A DNA stretch of 64,000 bases from Thermotoga sp. SG1 (lineage in GTDB: Bacteria > Thermotogota > Thermotogae > Thermotogales > Thermotogaceae), in the NCBI RefSeq assembly GCF_002865985.1, contig NZ_LNDD01000004.1:124001-188000 (forward strand). The letters run 5' to 3'. Below, piece by piece: positions 17,954 to 27,700 of this stretch (position 1 is its first letter; each line of letters begins with the position of its first letter). Below the pieces are notes generated by a model that worked only from the letters and a program-made list of their open reading frames with translations, did no database searches and had not been told where the DNA came from. The position numbers were made by a program, and so were the translations under genes.

Positions 17954-18799
17954 GTGAGGACGAACAGAGACAGACTGGTTCTCATATCGGTCGCAGGAGA
18001 GGTTGCCCCCGCCAAGATGAGGTCACCGTACAGTGTGACGACTGAGGGAAAGGTGAAGGTCATACCGGTCCTCGGGGGGATCACCTACAACGTGAAAGTG
18101 GGAGACAGTGCCTATGGATGGGAAGGGGATCATGTGGAGCCGGGAGTTTCCGTGATGGCAAGAAAGAAAGAAGAGGAGATACCCTTCATGACACTGCCCT
18201 GTATAGGAAACGAAGTGATCGTGATGTCCGGGGATGCGAAGGGAAGCAGGGGAGTGGTGACAGGAAAACACGGTGGCGTGAACCACGTACTCGTTCACTT
18301 CGATGACGAAGTTCTGGAAAAACTCATGGTGGGAGACAAAGTTTTGATAAAGGCGTGGGGGCAGGGACTGAAACTTCTGGATCATCCCGATGTGAAAGTG
18401 ATGAACATCGATCCAGACCTCTTTGAAAAGATCGGAATCGTTGAAAAAGACGGAAAGCTTCACGTTCCAGTTGTGGCGAAAGTTCCCGCCCATTTGATGG
18501 GCTCTGGTATCGGTGCGTCAAGCAGTGCCTCGACAGATTACGATATAATGGCTCTGGATCCCCGTGAGGTGGGAGTGGAAGATCTCAGACTCGGTGATAT
18601 CGTGGCAATAATGGACCACGACAACTCCTACGGAGTTGGAAAGTACAGAAAGGGTATGATTTCAATAGGTATCGTGGTGCATTCTGCATGCGTTTCGTCA
18701 GGGCACGGCCCCGGTGTGGTCGTGATCATGACGGGAGAAGAATCGGTGCTGGTTCCTGAGGTTGTGGAAAGATCGAACATATCTGACCATTTGAGGTGA
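17954..18799 (+). CDS. DUF4438-family protein
   Basis: 281 residues from GTG 17954, 8 nt after GGAGG; a GTG at 17945 lies within the ribosome-binding site itself. Glycine-rich and beta-rich: VAGEVAPAKMRSPY, GGITYNVKVGDSAYGWEGDHVEPGVS, GNEVIVMSGDAKGSRGVVTGKHGGVNHVLV, MGSGIGASSSASTDYD, and SGHGPGVVVIMTGEES. It matches a domain family of unknown function with an internal autolysis-like MGSGIG segment; I cannot assign an activity. It leads a plus-strand run into the rhomboid and potassium genes. Confidence 0.75.
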   Translation: MRTNRDRLVLISVAGEVAPAKMRSPYSVTTEGKVKVIPVLGGITYNVKVGDSAYGWEGDHVEPGVSVMARKKEEEIPFMTLPCIGNEVIVMSGDAKGSRGVVTGKHGGVNHVLVHFDDEVLEKLMVGDKVLIKAWGQGLKLLDHPDVKVMNIDPDLFEKIGIVEKDGKLHVPVVAKVPAHLMGSGIGASSSASTDYDIMALDPREVGVEDLRLGDIVAIMDHDNSYGVGKYRKGMISIGIVVHSACVSSGHGPGVVVIMTGEESVLVPEVVERSNISDHLR

Positions 18800-18803
18800 T
18801 AGG

Positions 18804-19472
18804 ATGTTTCCCCTCTACGATGTCCTTCCAAGCAGAAAAAGCCCTTACATTACGATCGCATTGATCGTGGTGAACGTTATCGTTTTTATCTATGAACTCA
18901 TTTTGAACGACAGAGAACTCCTCGTTTTCATGTACAGATACGGACTCGTTCCCGCCCGGTACACTGTGGAACGGGTGCGGGAGGCCCTGGGGTTTTCTCT
19001 CTTTCCATTCATAAGCCACATGTTCCTTCACGGTGGGTTCTGGCATTTACTTGGAAACATGTGGTTTCTCTGGATCTTCGGTGACAACACGGAAGATGAG
19101 ATGGGACATGTGGGATACCTGCTCTTCTATCTGTCCGCCGGTGTGTTTGCGGCCCTCACTCAGTTTGTGTTCACCTTTCATTCAACAACACCCATGGTCG
19201 GAGCTTCCGGTGCTGTTTCAGGGGTCATGGGGGCGTATTTCGTTCTTTTTCCGTACTCACGGATCGTAACACTCTTTCCCTTTTTCTTCTTCCTGACACT
19301 GGTTGAGATTCCAGCCTTCTACTATCTCATGATTTGGTTCTTCATACAGGTGATGAACAGTCTTGTCGGATCTTACGGCGTAGCCTGGTGGGCACACATA
19401 GGAGGATTTGTCTACGGCATGCTGTGGGGGTATATTTTAAGGATGAGAAGATATCGTAGGTACAGATATTGA
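18804..19472 (+). CDS. Rhomboid-family intramembrane serine protease
   Basis: 222 residues with six predicted membrane segments. Catalytic dyad S135 (VGASGAVSG) and H198 (WWAHIGGFVYG); the L1 loop and second helix carry HMFLHGGFWHLLGNMWFLWIFG. Cleaves membrane proteins within or near the bilayer; substrate unknown. ATG 18804 follows GAGGTGATAGG that overlaps the end of the preceding gene. A Lys/Arg-rich tail (RMRRYRRYRY) is on the cytoplasmic side. Confidence 0.93.
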   Translation: MFPLYDVLPSRKSPYITIALIVVNVIVFIYELILNDRELLVFMYRYGLVPARYTVERVREALGFSLFPFISHMFLHGGFWHLLGNMWFLWIFGDNTEDEMGHVGYLLFYLSAGVFAALTQFVFTFHSTTPMVGASGAVSGVMGAYFVLFPYSRIVTLFPFFFFLTLVEIPAFYYLMIWFFIQVMNSLVGSYGVAWWAHIGGFVYGMLWGYILRMRRYRRYRY

Positions 19473-19487
19473 TTGGGAGGAGTCGTC

Positions 19488-19916
19488 ATGACCAGAGGAA
19501 AGAGTAAATACATCGTAGTCTTTGGATGTGGAAGACTCGGTGCATCGATAGCGAATCTTGCTTCATCACTGGGGCACAGTGTGGTGGTTGTGGACAGGAA
19601 CGAATATGCCTTCCACAGGCTCAATTCTGAATTTTCAGGATTCACGATAGTTGGGGACGCTGCAGAGTACGAAACCCTCAAAGAGAGCGGCATGGAAAAA
19701 GCGGATATGGTTTTTGCCTTCACAAACGACGACAGCACAAACTTTTTCGTTTCCATGAACGCCCGTCACATGTTCGGAGTTAAGAAGGTGATCGCGAGGG
19801 TTTACGATCCCGAGAAGATAAAGATCTTTGAGGAGCATGGAATAGACACGATATGCCCTGCCATTCTGATGATGGAGAAAGTGAAAGGATACGTTGTGGG
19901 GAGTGACCAGGATTGA
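19488..19916 (+). CDS. TrkA/KtrA-type RCK_N protein, single domain
   Basis: 142 residues from ATG 19488, 7 nt after GGGAGG. Rossmann RCK_N domain with intact VVFGCGRLGASIA (GxGxxG) and acidic VVVVDRNEYAF, then GDAAEYETLKESGMEKADMVFAFTNDD. It has no RCK_C domain. Together with the next gene it forms the regulatory ring of the potassium channel-like subunit at 20576. The stop overlaps the next start by TTGA. Confidence 0.9.
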   Translation: MTRGKSKYIVVFGCGRLGASIANLASSLGHSVVVVDRNEYAFHRLNSEFSGFTIVGDAAEYETLKESGMEKADMVFAFTNDDSTNFFVSMNARHMFGVKKVIARVYDPEKIKIFEEHGIDTICPAILMMEKVKGYVVGSDQD

Positions 19917-20569
19917 AGGTGATTATAATTGGAGGAGAAACAACAGCGTACTATCTGGCGCGTTCCATGACATCCCGAAGGTACGGTGTGGTGTTGATAA
20001 ACAAGGACAGAGAACTCTGTGAAGAGTTCGCTAAAAAGTTGAAGGCAACGGTGATACACGGAGACGGAAGTCAGAAAGAGGTGCTCAGAGATGCAGAGCC
20101 TTCGAAAAACGATGTGGTGGTGATCCTCACTCCCAGAGATGAGGTGAACCTCTTCATAGCCCAGCTGGCGATGAAAGAGTTCGGAGTAAGGCGTGTGGTG
20201 AGTCTGGTGAACGATCCCGGAAATATAGAGATTTTCAAAAGAATGGGTATTACAACCGTTCTGAACCTCACCACGCTGATAACAAACACTGTGGAGGCCT
20301 TGATCTTTCCTGAAGAGTTTTCCAGCATTGTTCCACTGGAGCAGGGAATAGAGTTTCTGAACGTGACCGTGGATGAAGAAAACCCGGTGACCGGTAAAAA
20401 GTTGAAAGACCTGAATCTGCCCAGGGACTGCATTGTGGCAGCCATCGTTCGAGGGGGAGTTCTTGTTGTCCCCAGAGGAGATACGGAAATACTTCCCGGT
20501 GATAAACTGTACGTGATAGCGAACAGAGAAACCAAAGAAAAAGTGGAAGAAGTTCTGCTTGGAAGGTGA
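19913..20569 (+). CDS. TrkA-type protein with RCK_N and RCK_C, altered nucleotide motif
   Basis: 218 residues from TTG 19913. RCK_N (1-125) and RCK_C (135-218, LNVTVDEENPVTGKKLKDLNLP ... PGDKLYVIA). The usual GxGxxG is changed: VIIIGGETTAYYLA has Thr/Ala where the last glycine is expected, and the acidic residue after strand 2 is Asn (VVLINKDRE). Binding of NAD(H) or ATP may therefore differ from the neighbour. Both are adjacent to a TrkH-type subunit, so this is a two-protein gating ring. Confidence 0.9.
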   Translation: MKVIIIGGETTAYYLARSMTSRRYGVVLINKDRELCEEFAKKLKATVIHGDGSQKEVLRDAEPSKNDVVVILTPRDEVNLFIAQLAMKEFGVRRVVSLVNDPGNIEIFKRMGITTVLNLTTLITNTVEALIFPEEFSSIVPLEQGIEFLNVTVDEENPVTGKKLKDLNLPRDCIVAAIVRGGVLVVPRGDTEILPGDKLYVIANRETKEKVEEVLLGR

Positions 20570-20575
20570 CCGAAG

Positions 20576-22075
20576 TTGGAAGACATCCTGACGAGCACGA
20601 AGCACAGGTTGAAGGTGGTCTTCTGGTACGTGGGCCAGCTTCTCGTGTGGTTTCCGGTTATTTTGCTTTCACCGGCGATCTTCGTGTTCTTTTATCCCGA
20701 CGAATGGTACTACATAACCTCGTTTCTTGTACCTTCTATCGCTTCTTTTATCCTGGGAATGCTTCTCAAAAAGACCTCCAGGCTGAAAGAAACGCACGTG
20801 GTAGGATACCAAGAGGGAGCCGTCATCGTCGTCACAACGTGGGTGGCCGCGGTGATTCTCTCAGCTATACCCTTTGTTGTAGCGGGTTTTCTGGACTTTT
20901 ATCAGGCGCTTTTTGAGGCAACGAGTGGCTGGACAACAACCGGACTCACCATGTTCCCGGATGTTGAAAGTCTTCCACACATTTTCCTTGCCTGGAGAAG
21001 CATCATGCAGTTCATCGGAGGGGCGGGATTTGCGGTCATCATGCTCGCCACCCTCATAGGCCCTCTGGGGGCTTCCCTCTATGGTTCAGAGGGTAGAGTT
21101 GACAACATTCTTCCCAACGTGACACAGTCCACCAAGGTGATAATGGTCATATACGTGACCTACGCTGCAGCCGGTATGCTGGCACTTCATTTTGCGGGCA
21201 TGCCGTGGTTTGACGCCTTCAATCACTCGCTCACCGCCCTCGCAACGGGGGGATTTTCTGTGAGAAACACCAGCATAGGCTACTACAACAGCGTACCGAT
21301 AGAGGTGATAACAATCGTTCTGATGATCCTTGGAGGAACGGGTTTTGGAATACACTACACCCTCTGGAAGGGAAACCTCAAGGCCTTTCTGAAAAACGGT
21401 GAACCCTGGCTCATGGGTTCCACCGTTGTCATCACGTCACTGTTTCTGCTTCCCCAAGCAAAGAAGGTGTTTCAAGAAAAAGCGTTGAGATATGTTGTGT
21501 TTCAGGTGGTGTCTGCTATAACGGGTACTGGGTTTTCGAACACCGACCTTTCACCGTGGGTGGGTCTGTTTCCCATCGGGATCTTTCTGCTCACGGTCAT
21601 CATGATGCTCGGAGGCATGATGGATTCAACAGCAGGTGGATTGAAACAGTTCAGGGTGTTCGTGATGTTGAAAATGATATACCAGTCAATACGGGGATTC
21701 ATTGGTCCAAGGAGACGGGTGGAAAAGATCATCGTCTGGAAAGGGGAATCTCGAAGAACGATCGACAACGGCATCATCAAAGACATGTTCGTTTTCTTCG
21801 GGATTTACGCCCTGACCTACCTGATCGGTGCTCTGATTCTCATGAGTTATGGGTACGATCCTCTTGTTTCTATGTTCGAATTTTCTTCCGCTATGAACGG
21901 AGTGGGACTTTCGGTGGGGCTCACAAGGCCAGAGCTTCCCAGAGGCGTACTTTGGACCATGATCGTGGGAATGTTCCTTGGCAGGCTGGAATTTCTGGTG
22001 GTCTTCTACGCGATAGCGAGGATCATAAGAGATGTGAAGATCCTCTTTGAGGAGTGTGGAGGTGAGAACAGTTGA
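20576..22075 (+). CDS. TrkH/KtrB-type potassium uptake subunit
   Basis: 499 residues, about ten membrane helices. The four selectivity-filter loops are visible: ATSGWTTTGLTMFP, LATGGFSVRN, TGTGFSNTD and AMNGVGLSVGL. Moves K+ (possibly Na+ coupled) under control of the RCK proteins. Start TTG 20576, with GGAAGGTGA upstream; the stop overlaps hisS by TTGA. Trk versus Ktr naming cannot be settled from motifs alone. Confidence 0.93.
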   Translation: MEDILTSTKHRLKVVFWYVGQLLVWFPVILLSPAIFVFFYPDEWYYITSFLVPSIASFILGMLLKKTSRLKETHVVGYQEGAVIVVTTWVAAVILSAIPFVVAGFLDFYQALFEATSGWTTTGLTMFPDVESLPHIFLAWRSIMQFIGGAGFAVIMLATLIGPLGASLYGSEGRVDNILPNVTQSTKVIMVIYVTYAAAGMLALHFAGMPWFDAFNHSLTALATGGFSVRNTSIGYYNSVPIEVITIVLMILGGTGFGIHYTLWKGNLKAFLKNGEPWLMGSTVVITSLFLLPQAKKVFQEKALRYVVFQVVSAITGTGFSNTDLSPWVGLFPIGIFLLTVIMMLGGMMDSTAGGLKQFRVFVMLKMIYQSIRGFIGPRRRVEKIIVWKGESRRTIDNGIIKDMFVFFGIYALTYLIGALILMSYGYDPLVSMFEFSSAMNGVGLSVGLTRPELPRGVLWTMIVGMFLGRLEFLVVFYAIARIIRDVKILFEECGGENS

Positions 22076-23340
22076 AATACAGGAGAATAAAAGGAACAAA
22101 CGATGTCTTTGGAGAGGAAATATGGTACTGGAGGTTCGTGGAGGAGACCTTCAGAGAAGTCTGTGAAAGTTTCGGGATGGAGGAAATCAGAACCCCCATC
22201 TTTGAGCAGACGGAGCTCTTCGTGAGAAGCGTTGGAGAAGAGTCGGACATCGTTCAAAAAGAAATGTACACCTTCGAAGACAAGGGTGGCAGAAGCATCA
22301 CACTGAGACCGGAAGGAACAGCCCCCATCGTGAGGGCCTTTCTTGAGAACTCTTTTGTAAACAGGGGTTTCCAGCAGAGGTACTACTACATAGGTCCGAT
22401 GTTTCGCTACGAGAAACCTCAATCCGGCAGGTTGAGGCAGTTCCACCAGGTGGGGTTCGAGATCTTCGGATCTGAGTCTCCCGGAGCAGACCTCGAAACG
22501 ATCCTGGCGGTCGACAGTTTTCTGAAGAGACTCGGTCTCACAAAGTACACCATTCATCTGAACTCCATAGGGTGTCCAGAGTGCAGGAAAAATTACCGTG
22601 AAGCTCTGAGAGAATACTACGGAAAGCATCTGAACGATCTCTGTGACGATTGCAAAAGGCGCTACGAGACGAACATCTTGAGGTTGCTCGATTGCAAAAT
22701 AGATCACGAACTTGCTCTGAACGCACCGAAGAGTACCGACTACCTCTGCGAACCATGCAGAGAACATTACGAAAAACTGAAAGACTATCTGAACGAATTC
22801 GAAATAAAGTACGTGGAAGATCACACGCTCGTGAGAGGACTGGACTACTACACAAGAACTGTTTTTGAAGTAAGGCACGAGGGACTCGGTGCACAGAACG
22901 CCATAGCCGGCGGTGGCAGGTACGATGGATTGTTCTCCGATCTCGGTGGTGGCACCGTTCCTGCGCTGGGTTTTGCTGGAGGAATAGAGAGGATCGTTCT
23001 CGCCTTGAAGGCGGAAGGAATAGAGGTTCCCAGGAAAAACGTTCACTACCTCTACGTTGCAACCGTGGGTGAGGACGCCTTCAAAGAAGGTATGAAACTC
23101 GCCATGGAGTTGAGAAAGAAAAAGAAAGGGTTGAACGTGGATGTGGATATCATGAACAGGAAGTTGTCGGGGCAATTGAAGCACGCAGACCGACTCGGTG
23201 CAAAGTACGTGGTCATAGTTGGAGATGAAGAGTTGAAGAAAGGTGTGGTCGTACTCCGGAACCTTGAAACGGGAGACCAGGTGGAGATAGATAAGGAATT
23301 CGCCATCGAATACATCTTCGAAAAGGCTTCAAAAGAATGA
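22072..23340 (+). CDS. hisS: Histidyl-tRNA synthetase
   Basis: 422 residues from TTG 22072. Class II synthetase: KGTNDVFGEE at the start, motif 2 YIGPMFRYEKPQSGRLRQFHQ, histidine-specific LVRGLDYYTRTVFE and GGGRYDGL, and motif 3 ALGFAGGIERIVL. The insertion CPECRKNYR ... CDDCKRRY ... CEPCREHY has paired cysteines, possibly a zinc site. The C-terminal anticodon domain is complete. Start is coupled to the trkH stop. Confidence 0.96.
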   Translation: MKYRRIKGTNDVFGEEIWYWRFVEETFREVCESFGMEEIRTPIFEQTELFVRSVGEESDIVQKEMYTFEDKGGRSITLRPEGTAPIVRAFLENSFVNRGFQQRYYYIGPMFRYEKPQSGRLRQFHQVGFEIFGSESPGADLETILAVDSFLKRLGLTKYTIHLNSIGCPECRKNYREALREYYGKHLNDLCDDCKRRYETNILRLLDCKIDHELALNAPKSTDYLCEPCREHYEKLKDYLNEFEIKYVEDHTLVRGLDYYTRTVFEVRHEGLGAQNAIAGGGRYDGLFSDLGGGTVPALGFAGGIERIVLALKAEGIEVPRKNVHYLYVATVGEDAFKEGMKLAMELRKKKKGLNVDVDIMNRKLSGQLKHADRLGAKYVVIVGDEELKKGVVVLRNLETGDQVEIDKEFAIEYIFEKASKE

Positions 23341-23368
23341 TGCTATACTTAAAATTGGGTGGATCGAA

Positions 23369-23860
23369 TTGAAAATCCTGGTGGGTTCACCGGTGTCTCT
23401 GGAGGAATTCGAATCTGTAGATCTTTTCGTGTCGTGGCTGGACGTGATACCGGACAACGCCACGTTTTCCGTTGTGGGCACTGAGAAGTTCTTCATTGTT
23501 GGAAGGAACGGAAAAGAGTGGAAGAAAGGCTACGAATTTGGAATCGTGGACATCGGTGTAAGGGCACTTGTGGTGGGAGGGGAACTCGCCCTCTATCCGG
23601 AAGCGTTCTATATAGCGAAGGAAAACGGTGCAAAACTCGTCATTGGCTTCAGTGAGGCTCACAGCTTCGCGGATTTCAACTTCATCAAAGCAAAATTCTG
23701 GGCACACACGCAGGAAACGGAACTCATTTCCATCTCGCTCCTGAACTTTCAGGGAAGGGTCTACAACAACATCTACTTTCCACTGGAGAAAACAAAAAAC
23801 AAAACGGGTGTTGTGGCGGAAGGAATAGCCCCTGTTTTTCTTGAGTTTGGAAGTGATTAG
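23369..23860 (+). CDS. Small nitrilase-fold-like protein, catalytic Cys absent
   Basis: 163 residues from TTG 23369. The core RALVVGGELALYPEAFYIAKENGAKLVIGFSE (two parts, residues 65-95) resembles the nitrilase C-terminal block in which ICYD-x2-FPE carries the catalytic cysteine; Gly71 sits in that place here. Residues 108-131 (AKFWAHTQETELISISLLNFQG) match the following helix-strand of the fold. It is roughly the C-terminal half of a normal nitrilase. The gene lies directly before another degenerate relative. I recognise the fold but not a function. Confidence 0.6.
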   Translation: MKILVGSPVSLEEFESVDLFVSWLDVIPDNATFSVVGTEKFFIVGRNGKEWKKGYEFGIVDIGVRALVVGGELALYPEAFYIAKENGAKLVIGFSEAHSFADFNFIKAKFWAHTQETELISISLLNFQGRVYNNIYFPLEKTKNKTGVVAEGIAPVFLEFGSD

Positions 23861-23878
23861 CTTTGGGAGAATCCGAGA

Positions 23879-24709
23879 ATGTTTGAAGGATTGCTATGGA
23901 GTCTGGCAAAGAAGAAACTGATTCCAAAAAGAAAGATCTCACGGGTGCACCGAAAAAGGAAGGGTGTAAAGAGGGTTGTGTGCGTGCTTTTTCCGCTGAG
24001 TCAGACCTTCAGATCTGCGGACGAATTCATCGATGGCCTTATGGAAGTTGTTCGTGAGGATCTTTCCTTTGCCGATATGCTGATATTCCCAAGACTGACC
24101 GGAAATCTACTGATGGGGGTATCTCCTCTCAAAATCGAAAGGTTTGAAAAACTGGAACCTTTCTACGTGGATCTGCTCAGGTACATATCGAAGAATCTGG
24201 TCATTCCTGTGATCTCGCCCGGCGTGGAAACCTTCAGATCGGTCCCGGATGTTCTGGTGGTGAAGAACGGGGAGGTCCAGCAACGTCACGCGCCCGATGG
24301 TGGTCATCTCGTCGTTGATCTGGATGACTGGCGCGTGGCAATCCTGAAAAAAGAGGAAACATTTTCCTCAAAGAGTCTGCGACCTCTTGTGGAGAAAGAT
24401 GTGTTCACCTTCATACATTTTGAACTGGAAACGGAGGAAAAGGACTGGTGGAATGAGAAGAGAGGTCTGTGGGCCAGATCTCAGAGCCTCGAGGTGTTTG
24501 GAATAAAGCTCTCTCCAAAGGGGACTTTTCGAAACAGATCCTACAAAGGGAAAAGTTACATCAGCGCTCCCATTCCCCTCACGCCGAATCTTACGGGCTT
24601 CCTGAGGCAAGACGGTGGCGTGAAAATGTCAGCCGATCTTGAACTGGAACTCCTGAAGGAAAGAAGGCACAGGATAGATACGGTAAAACACATCCTTTTC
24701 AGAGGATGA
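23879..24709 (+). CDS. Degenerate nitrilase-superfamily protein
   Basis: 276 residues. The segment DLSFADMLIFPRLTGNLLMG (61-80) matches the nitrilase motif ADLIVFPELxLTGY, with Arg72 instead of catalytic Glu. DVLVVKNGEVQQRHAP resembles the NT-x-V-xxxGE strand, and HLVVDLDDWRVAILKKEE aligns with the strand before the catalytic Cys, which is absent. The N-terminal 30 residues are very basic (KKKLIPKRKISRVHRKRK). ATG 23879 follows GGGAGAATCC; an internal start is possible. It sits between its shorter relative and argS. Probably a non-catalytic scaffold or binding protein. Confidence 0.6.
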   Translation: MFEGLLWSLAKKKLIPKRKISRVHRKRKGVKRVVCVLFPLSQTFRSADEFIDGLMEVVREDLSFADMLIFPRLTGNLLMGVSPLKIERFEKLEPFYVDLLRYISKNLVIPVISPGVETFRSVPDVLVVKNGEVQQRHAPDGGHLVVDLDDWRVAILKKEETFSSKSLRPLVEKDVFTFIHFELETEEKDWWNEKRGLWARSQSLEVFGIKLSPKGTFRNRSYKGKSYISAPIPLTPNLTGFLRQDGGVKMSADLELELLKERRHRIDTVKHILFRG

Positions 24710-24736
24710 GATCCTGCAGACGTGGAGGTGCAGAAA

Positions 24737-26377
24737 GTGCTGGTAAACATGGTCAGCGAAAGGGTTGAAAGGGTTGTTTCCAAGCAGTACGGCACGACCG
24801 TGGACTTCGAAATCGAGGTGCCCCCCAGGAAGGAGTTTGGAGACCTTTCCACCAACGTTGCCATGAAACTGGCAAAACACCTGAAGAAGAATCCATGGGA
24901 GATCGCACAGGAGATCGCCGGCTTGCTCAGTGAGGACAGTATGTTCGACAGAATAGAGGTTATGGGACCTGGCTTTATAAACTTCTTTCTCTCGAACAAA
25001 ATTCTTCAGGAAGTTGTGAAAACGATCCTTGAGCAGGGAGAAGAGTACGGAAGAGAGAACGTGGGAAAGGGATTGAAGGTACAGTTCGAATATGGGAGCG
25101 CAAATCCCACGGGTCCCTTTACGGTGGGGCATGGAAGGCAGATCGTGATCGGAGATGTGCTCTCGGAGGTTTTCAAAGAACTCGGCTACGACGTTACGAG
25201 GGAGATGTACATAAACGATGCGGGAAAACAAATAAAACTCCTTGCACAGTCACTCTGGGTAAGGTACAACGAACTTCTTGGGGTGAAGATGGAAATACCA
25301 GAGGGTGGTTATCGCGGTGAGTACCTTGTGGATATAGCGAAAGAGCTGGTAAATGAAATAGGAGACAGATACAAAAACGTGTGGAACGAAGAGGTGGAAG
25401 AGTTCTTCAAAAACGCCGCACTCGATCGGATCCTTTCTTCCATGAAGAACACACTGGAGAGGATGGGATCGTCGTTCGATGTCTATTATTCCGAGAAGAG
25501 TCTCATAGAGGATGGCACCGTCGAGGAGGTTCTGAGGATACTGAAGGAGAAGGATCTGGTTTACGAAAAAGACGGTGCTCTGTGGCTCAAGGTGTCGAAG
25601 TTTGTAGAAGAAGATGACAAGGTGCTTGTGAGGAGTGATGGAACTTACACGTACTTCATGACCGACATCGCCTATCATTACAAAAAGTACAGGAGGGGCT
25701 TTAAGAGGGTCTACGACATCTGGGGAAGTGACCATCACGGACACATCCCGCGAATGAAGGCGGCGATGAAAGCACTCGACATACCGGATGATTTCTTCAA
25801 CGTCATTCTCCATCAGTTCGTCACACTGAAGCGCGGTGGAGAAATCGTCCGCATGTCCACAAGAGCGGGAGAGTTCATCACTCTGGACGAACTTCTGGAT
25901 GAAGTGGGAAAAGACGCAGCGCGTTACTTCTTCGCCATGGTGGACCCGAACAACCACATGGTTTTCGACATAGATCTTGCCAAAGCAAAGACCATGGACA
26001 ATCCCGTTTATTACGTTCAGTACGCACACGCGAGAATATCGAATCTTTTCCTGAACGCAGAGAAAAAAGGTGTTGAGTTCGAACGGGGCAAAGATCTTGA
26101 ACTTCTTGGAAACGAGGAAGAGAGGGTTCTGATGAGAAACCTCGGCATGTTCAGCAGCGCCTTGAAAGAAGTGGCAAAGATGTTTTCCCCCAACAGACTC
26201 ACCAACTACCTTCAGATTCTTTCGGAATCTTTCCACGTGTTCTACACAAAGCACGTGATCGTCGATCCTGAAAACAGAGCGCTCTCGAACGCCAGGTTGA
26301 ATCTTGCTCTTGCAACCAAGATCGTACTGAAAAAGGGCCTGAAACTCCTTGGAGTCTCAGCACCAGAAAGGATGTGA
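24737..26377 (+). CDS. argS: Arginyl-tRNA synthetase
   Basis: 546 residues from GTG 24737, 7 nt after GGAGGTG; an upstream in-frame GTG at 24722 precedes that site. Class [18 protein letters not shown] (HIGH-like), [39 protein letters not shown] and [16 protein letters not shown] in place of KMSKS, as usual for ArgRS. The N-terminal Add-1 domain and C-terminal helical anticodon domain are complete. Confidence 0.96.
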   Translation: MLVNMVSERVERVVSKQYGTTVDFEIEVPPRKEFGDLSTNVAMKLAKHLKKNPWEIAQEIAGLLSEDSMFDRIEVMGPGFINFFLSNKILQEVVKTILEQGEEYGRENVGKGLKVQFEYGSANPTGPFTVGHGRQIVIGDVLSEVFKELGYDVTREMYINDAGKQIKLLAQSLWVRYNELLGVKMEIPEGGYRGEYLVDIAKELVNEIGDRYKNVWNEEVEEFFKNAALDRILSSMKNTLERMGSSFDVYYSEKSLIEDGTVEEVLRILKEKDLVYEKDGALWLKVSKFVEEDDKVLVRSDGTYTYFMTDIAYHYKKYRRGFKRVYDIWGSDHHGHIPRMKAAMKALDIPDDFFNVILHQFVTLKRGGEIVRMSTRAGEFITLDELLDEVGKDAARYFFAMVDPNNHMVFDIDLAKAKTMDNPVYYVQYAHARISNLFLNAEKKGVEFERGKDLELLGNEEERVLMRNLGMFSSALKEVAKMFSPNRLTNYLQILSESFHVFYTKHVIVDPENRALSNARLNLALATKIVLKKGLKLLGVSAPERM

Positions 26378-26380
26378 CAG

Positions 26381-27700
26381 ATGCTGGAGCACGTCAGAAT
26401 AGACAAAATGGTCAACGGAGGATACGGACTTGCCCGCCTCCAGAATGGAAAGATCGTCCTTGTGGAAGGAGCATATCCCGGGGAAGAGGCATTGATCAAA
26501 ACGTTCCGAGAAAAGAAGGACTTTGCGTTCGCAAAGGTAGTGTCCCTGATAAAAGAATCGGAGGATCGAGTTAAACCTCCCTGTAGGCACTTTGGTCGTT
26601 GTGGTGGCTGTCACTGGATGGACATCAGATACGAAAAACAGCTCCTTTACAAAAAAGAAATCGTCGAAGATCTCTTCGAAAGAATGAAACTGGACGTTGA
26701 AGTGGAGGACGTGGAACCGAGTGATCTTGTGTTTCATTACAGAACGAAAATGGAATTCCATCTTCAAGAAAGAAGGCTCGGTCTGAAACGGCGAGGTTCC
26801 GATTTTGTGATAGATATCAGATCCTGTGAGGTTGCTCCGGAAGGGACCGGTGAAATACTGGAGATCGTCAGAAAGGCAGTTCAGGTGCTGAACATACCGG
26901 TTTACAATCGTCTGACCAGGAAAGGCGTGCTGAAACACGTTGTCATCAGATACGCTTTCAGCACGGACCAGTTCATGGTCATCTTCGTGACCAAAACGGA
27001 GTCCTTCCCATGGGGAAAGAGCCTGGTTCAGGCCATTTTGAAGGATATTCCGAAAGTACACTCGATCATACATGTGATGAATTCGAAAGATTCCGTTGTC
27101 CTGAGAGGCCCCTACAGGACCCTCTACGGAGAAGGGGTGATAGTGGAAGAGTTCGACTGGGAAAAATTCCAGATTCCACCCACTGCTTTCTTTCAGAGTA
27201 ACTATTCGGTTACCTCTAAACTTATAGACCACGTCTACAGGGAACTGGACCTGCAGGGGAACGAAGTGGTGCTCGATCTTTACGCAGGAATTGGAACGTT
27301 TTCGATGAGGACATCTTACTCTTCGGCAAAAGTAGTTGCTGTTGAATCAAGCAGAGTAGCTGTGAAGGCGGGAAAAGCCAACGCGAACGTGAACGGTCGA
27401 AGGAACATAGAGTACGTGGAAAGCGACGTGCTGGAGTTCCTGAAGTCTTACCAGGGCAGAGCGGACAAAGTGATCCTGGACCCTCCTAGATCAGGAGCGG
27501 GGCTGAATGTGATGAAAGAGATCCTGAGGCTTTCTCCTGAAAGAGTTGTCTACGTCTCCTGCGAGCCTTCCACACTGGTAAGGGATGTTCAGTTTCTCCA
27601 GAATGAGGGCTACTCCGTTGTACGTGTAAAACCCTTTGACATGTTTCCTCAGACCTACCACGTGGAGACGGTCGTGACACTGGTGAAGGGGGAACGTTGA
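26381..27700 (+). CDS. TrmA/RumA-type 23S rRNA (uracil-5-)-methyltransferase
   Basis: 439 residues. N-terminal TRAM domain (1-60), then the 4Fe-4S cysteines CRHFGRCGGCHW with the fourth in RSCEV; FFQSNYSV, LDLYAGIGTFSM (SAM motif I), ILDPPRSGAG, and YVSCEPSTLVRD with the nucleophilic Cys. TQTYHVE-like PQTYHVETVV near the end. Methylates a uridine in 23S rRNA; RlmC versus RlmD type not resolved. ATG 26381 lies 3 nt after the argS stop. Confidence 0.92.
   Translation: MLEHVRIDKMVNGGYGLARLQNGKIVLVEGAYPGEEALIKTFREKKDFAFAKVVSLIKESEDRVKPPCRHFGRCGGCHWMDIRYEKQLLYKKEIVEDLFERMKLDVEVEDVEPSDLVFHYRTKMEFHLQERRLGLKRRGSDFVIDIRSCEVAPEGTGEILEIVRKAVQVLNIPVYNRLTRKGVLKHVVIRYAFSTDQFMVIFVTKTESFPWGKSLVQAILKDIPKVHSIIHVMNSKDSVVLRGPYRTLYGEGVIVEEFDWEKFQIPPTAFFQSNYSVTSKLIDHVYRELDLQGNEVVLDLYAGIGTFSMRTSYSSAKVVAVESSRVAVKAGKANANVNGRRNIEYVESDVLEFLKSYQGRADKVILDPPRSGAGLNVMKEILRLSPERVVYVSCEPSTLVRDVQFLQNEGYSVVRVKPFDMFPQTYHVETVVTLVKGER

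Noticed and set aside
22006-23184. 392-codon minus-strand frame opposite hisS
   Set aside because: Antisense shadow of a certain hisS gene with no recognisable domain.
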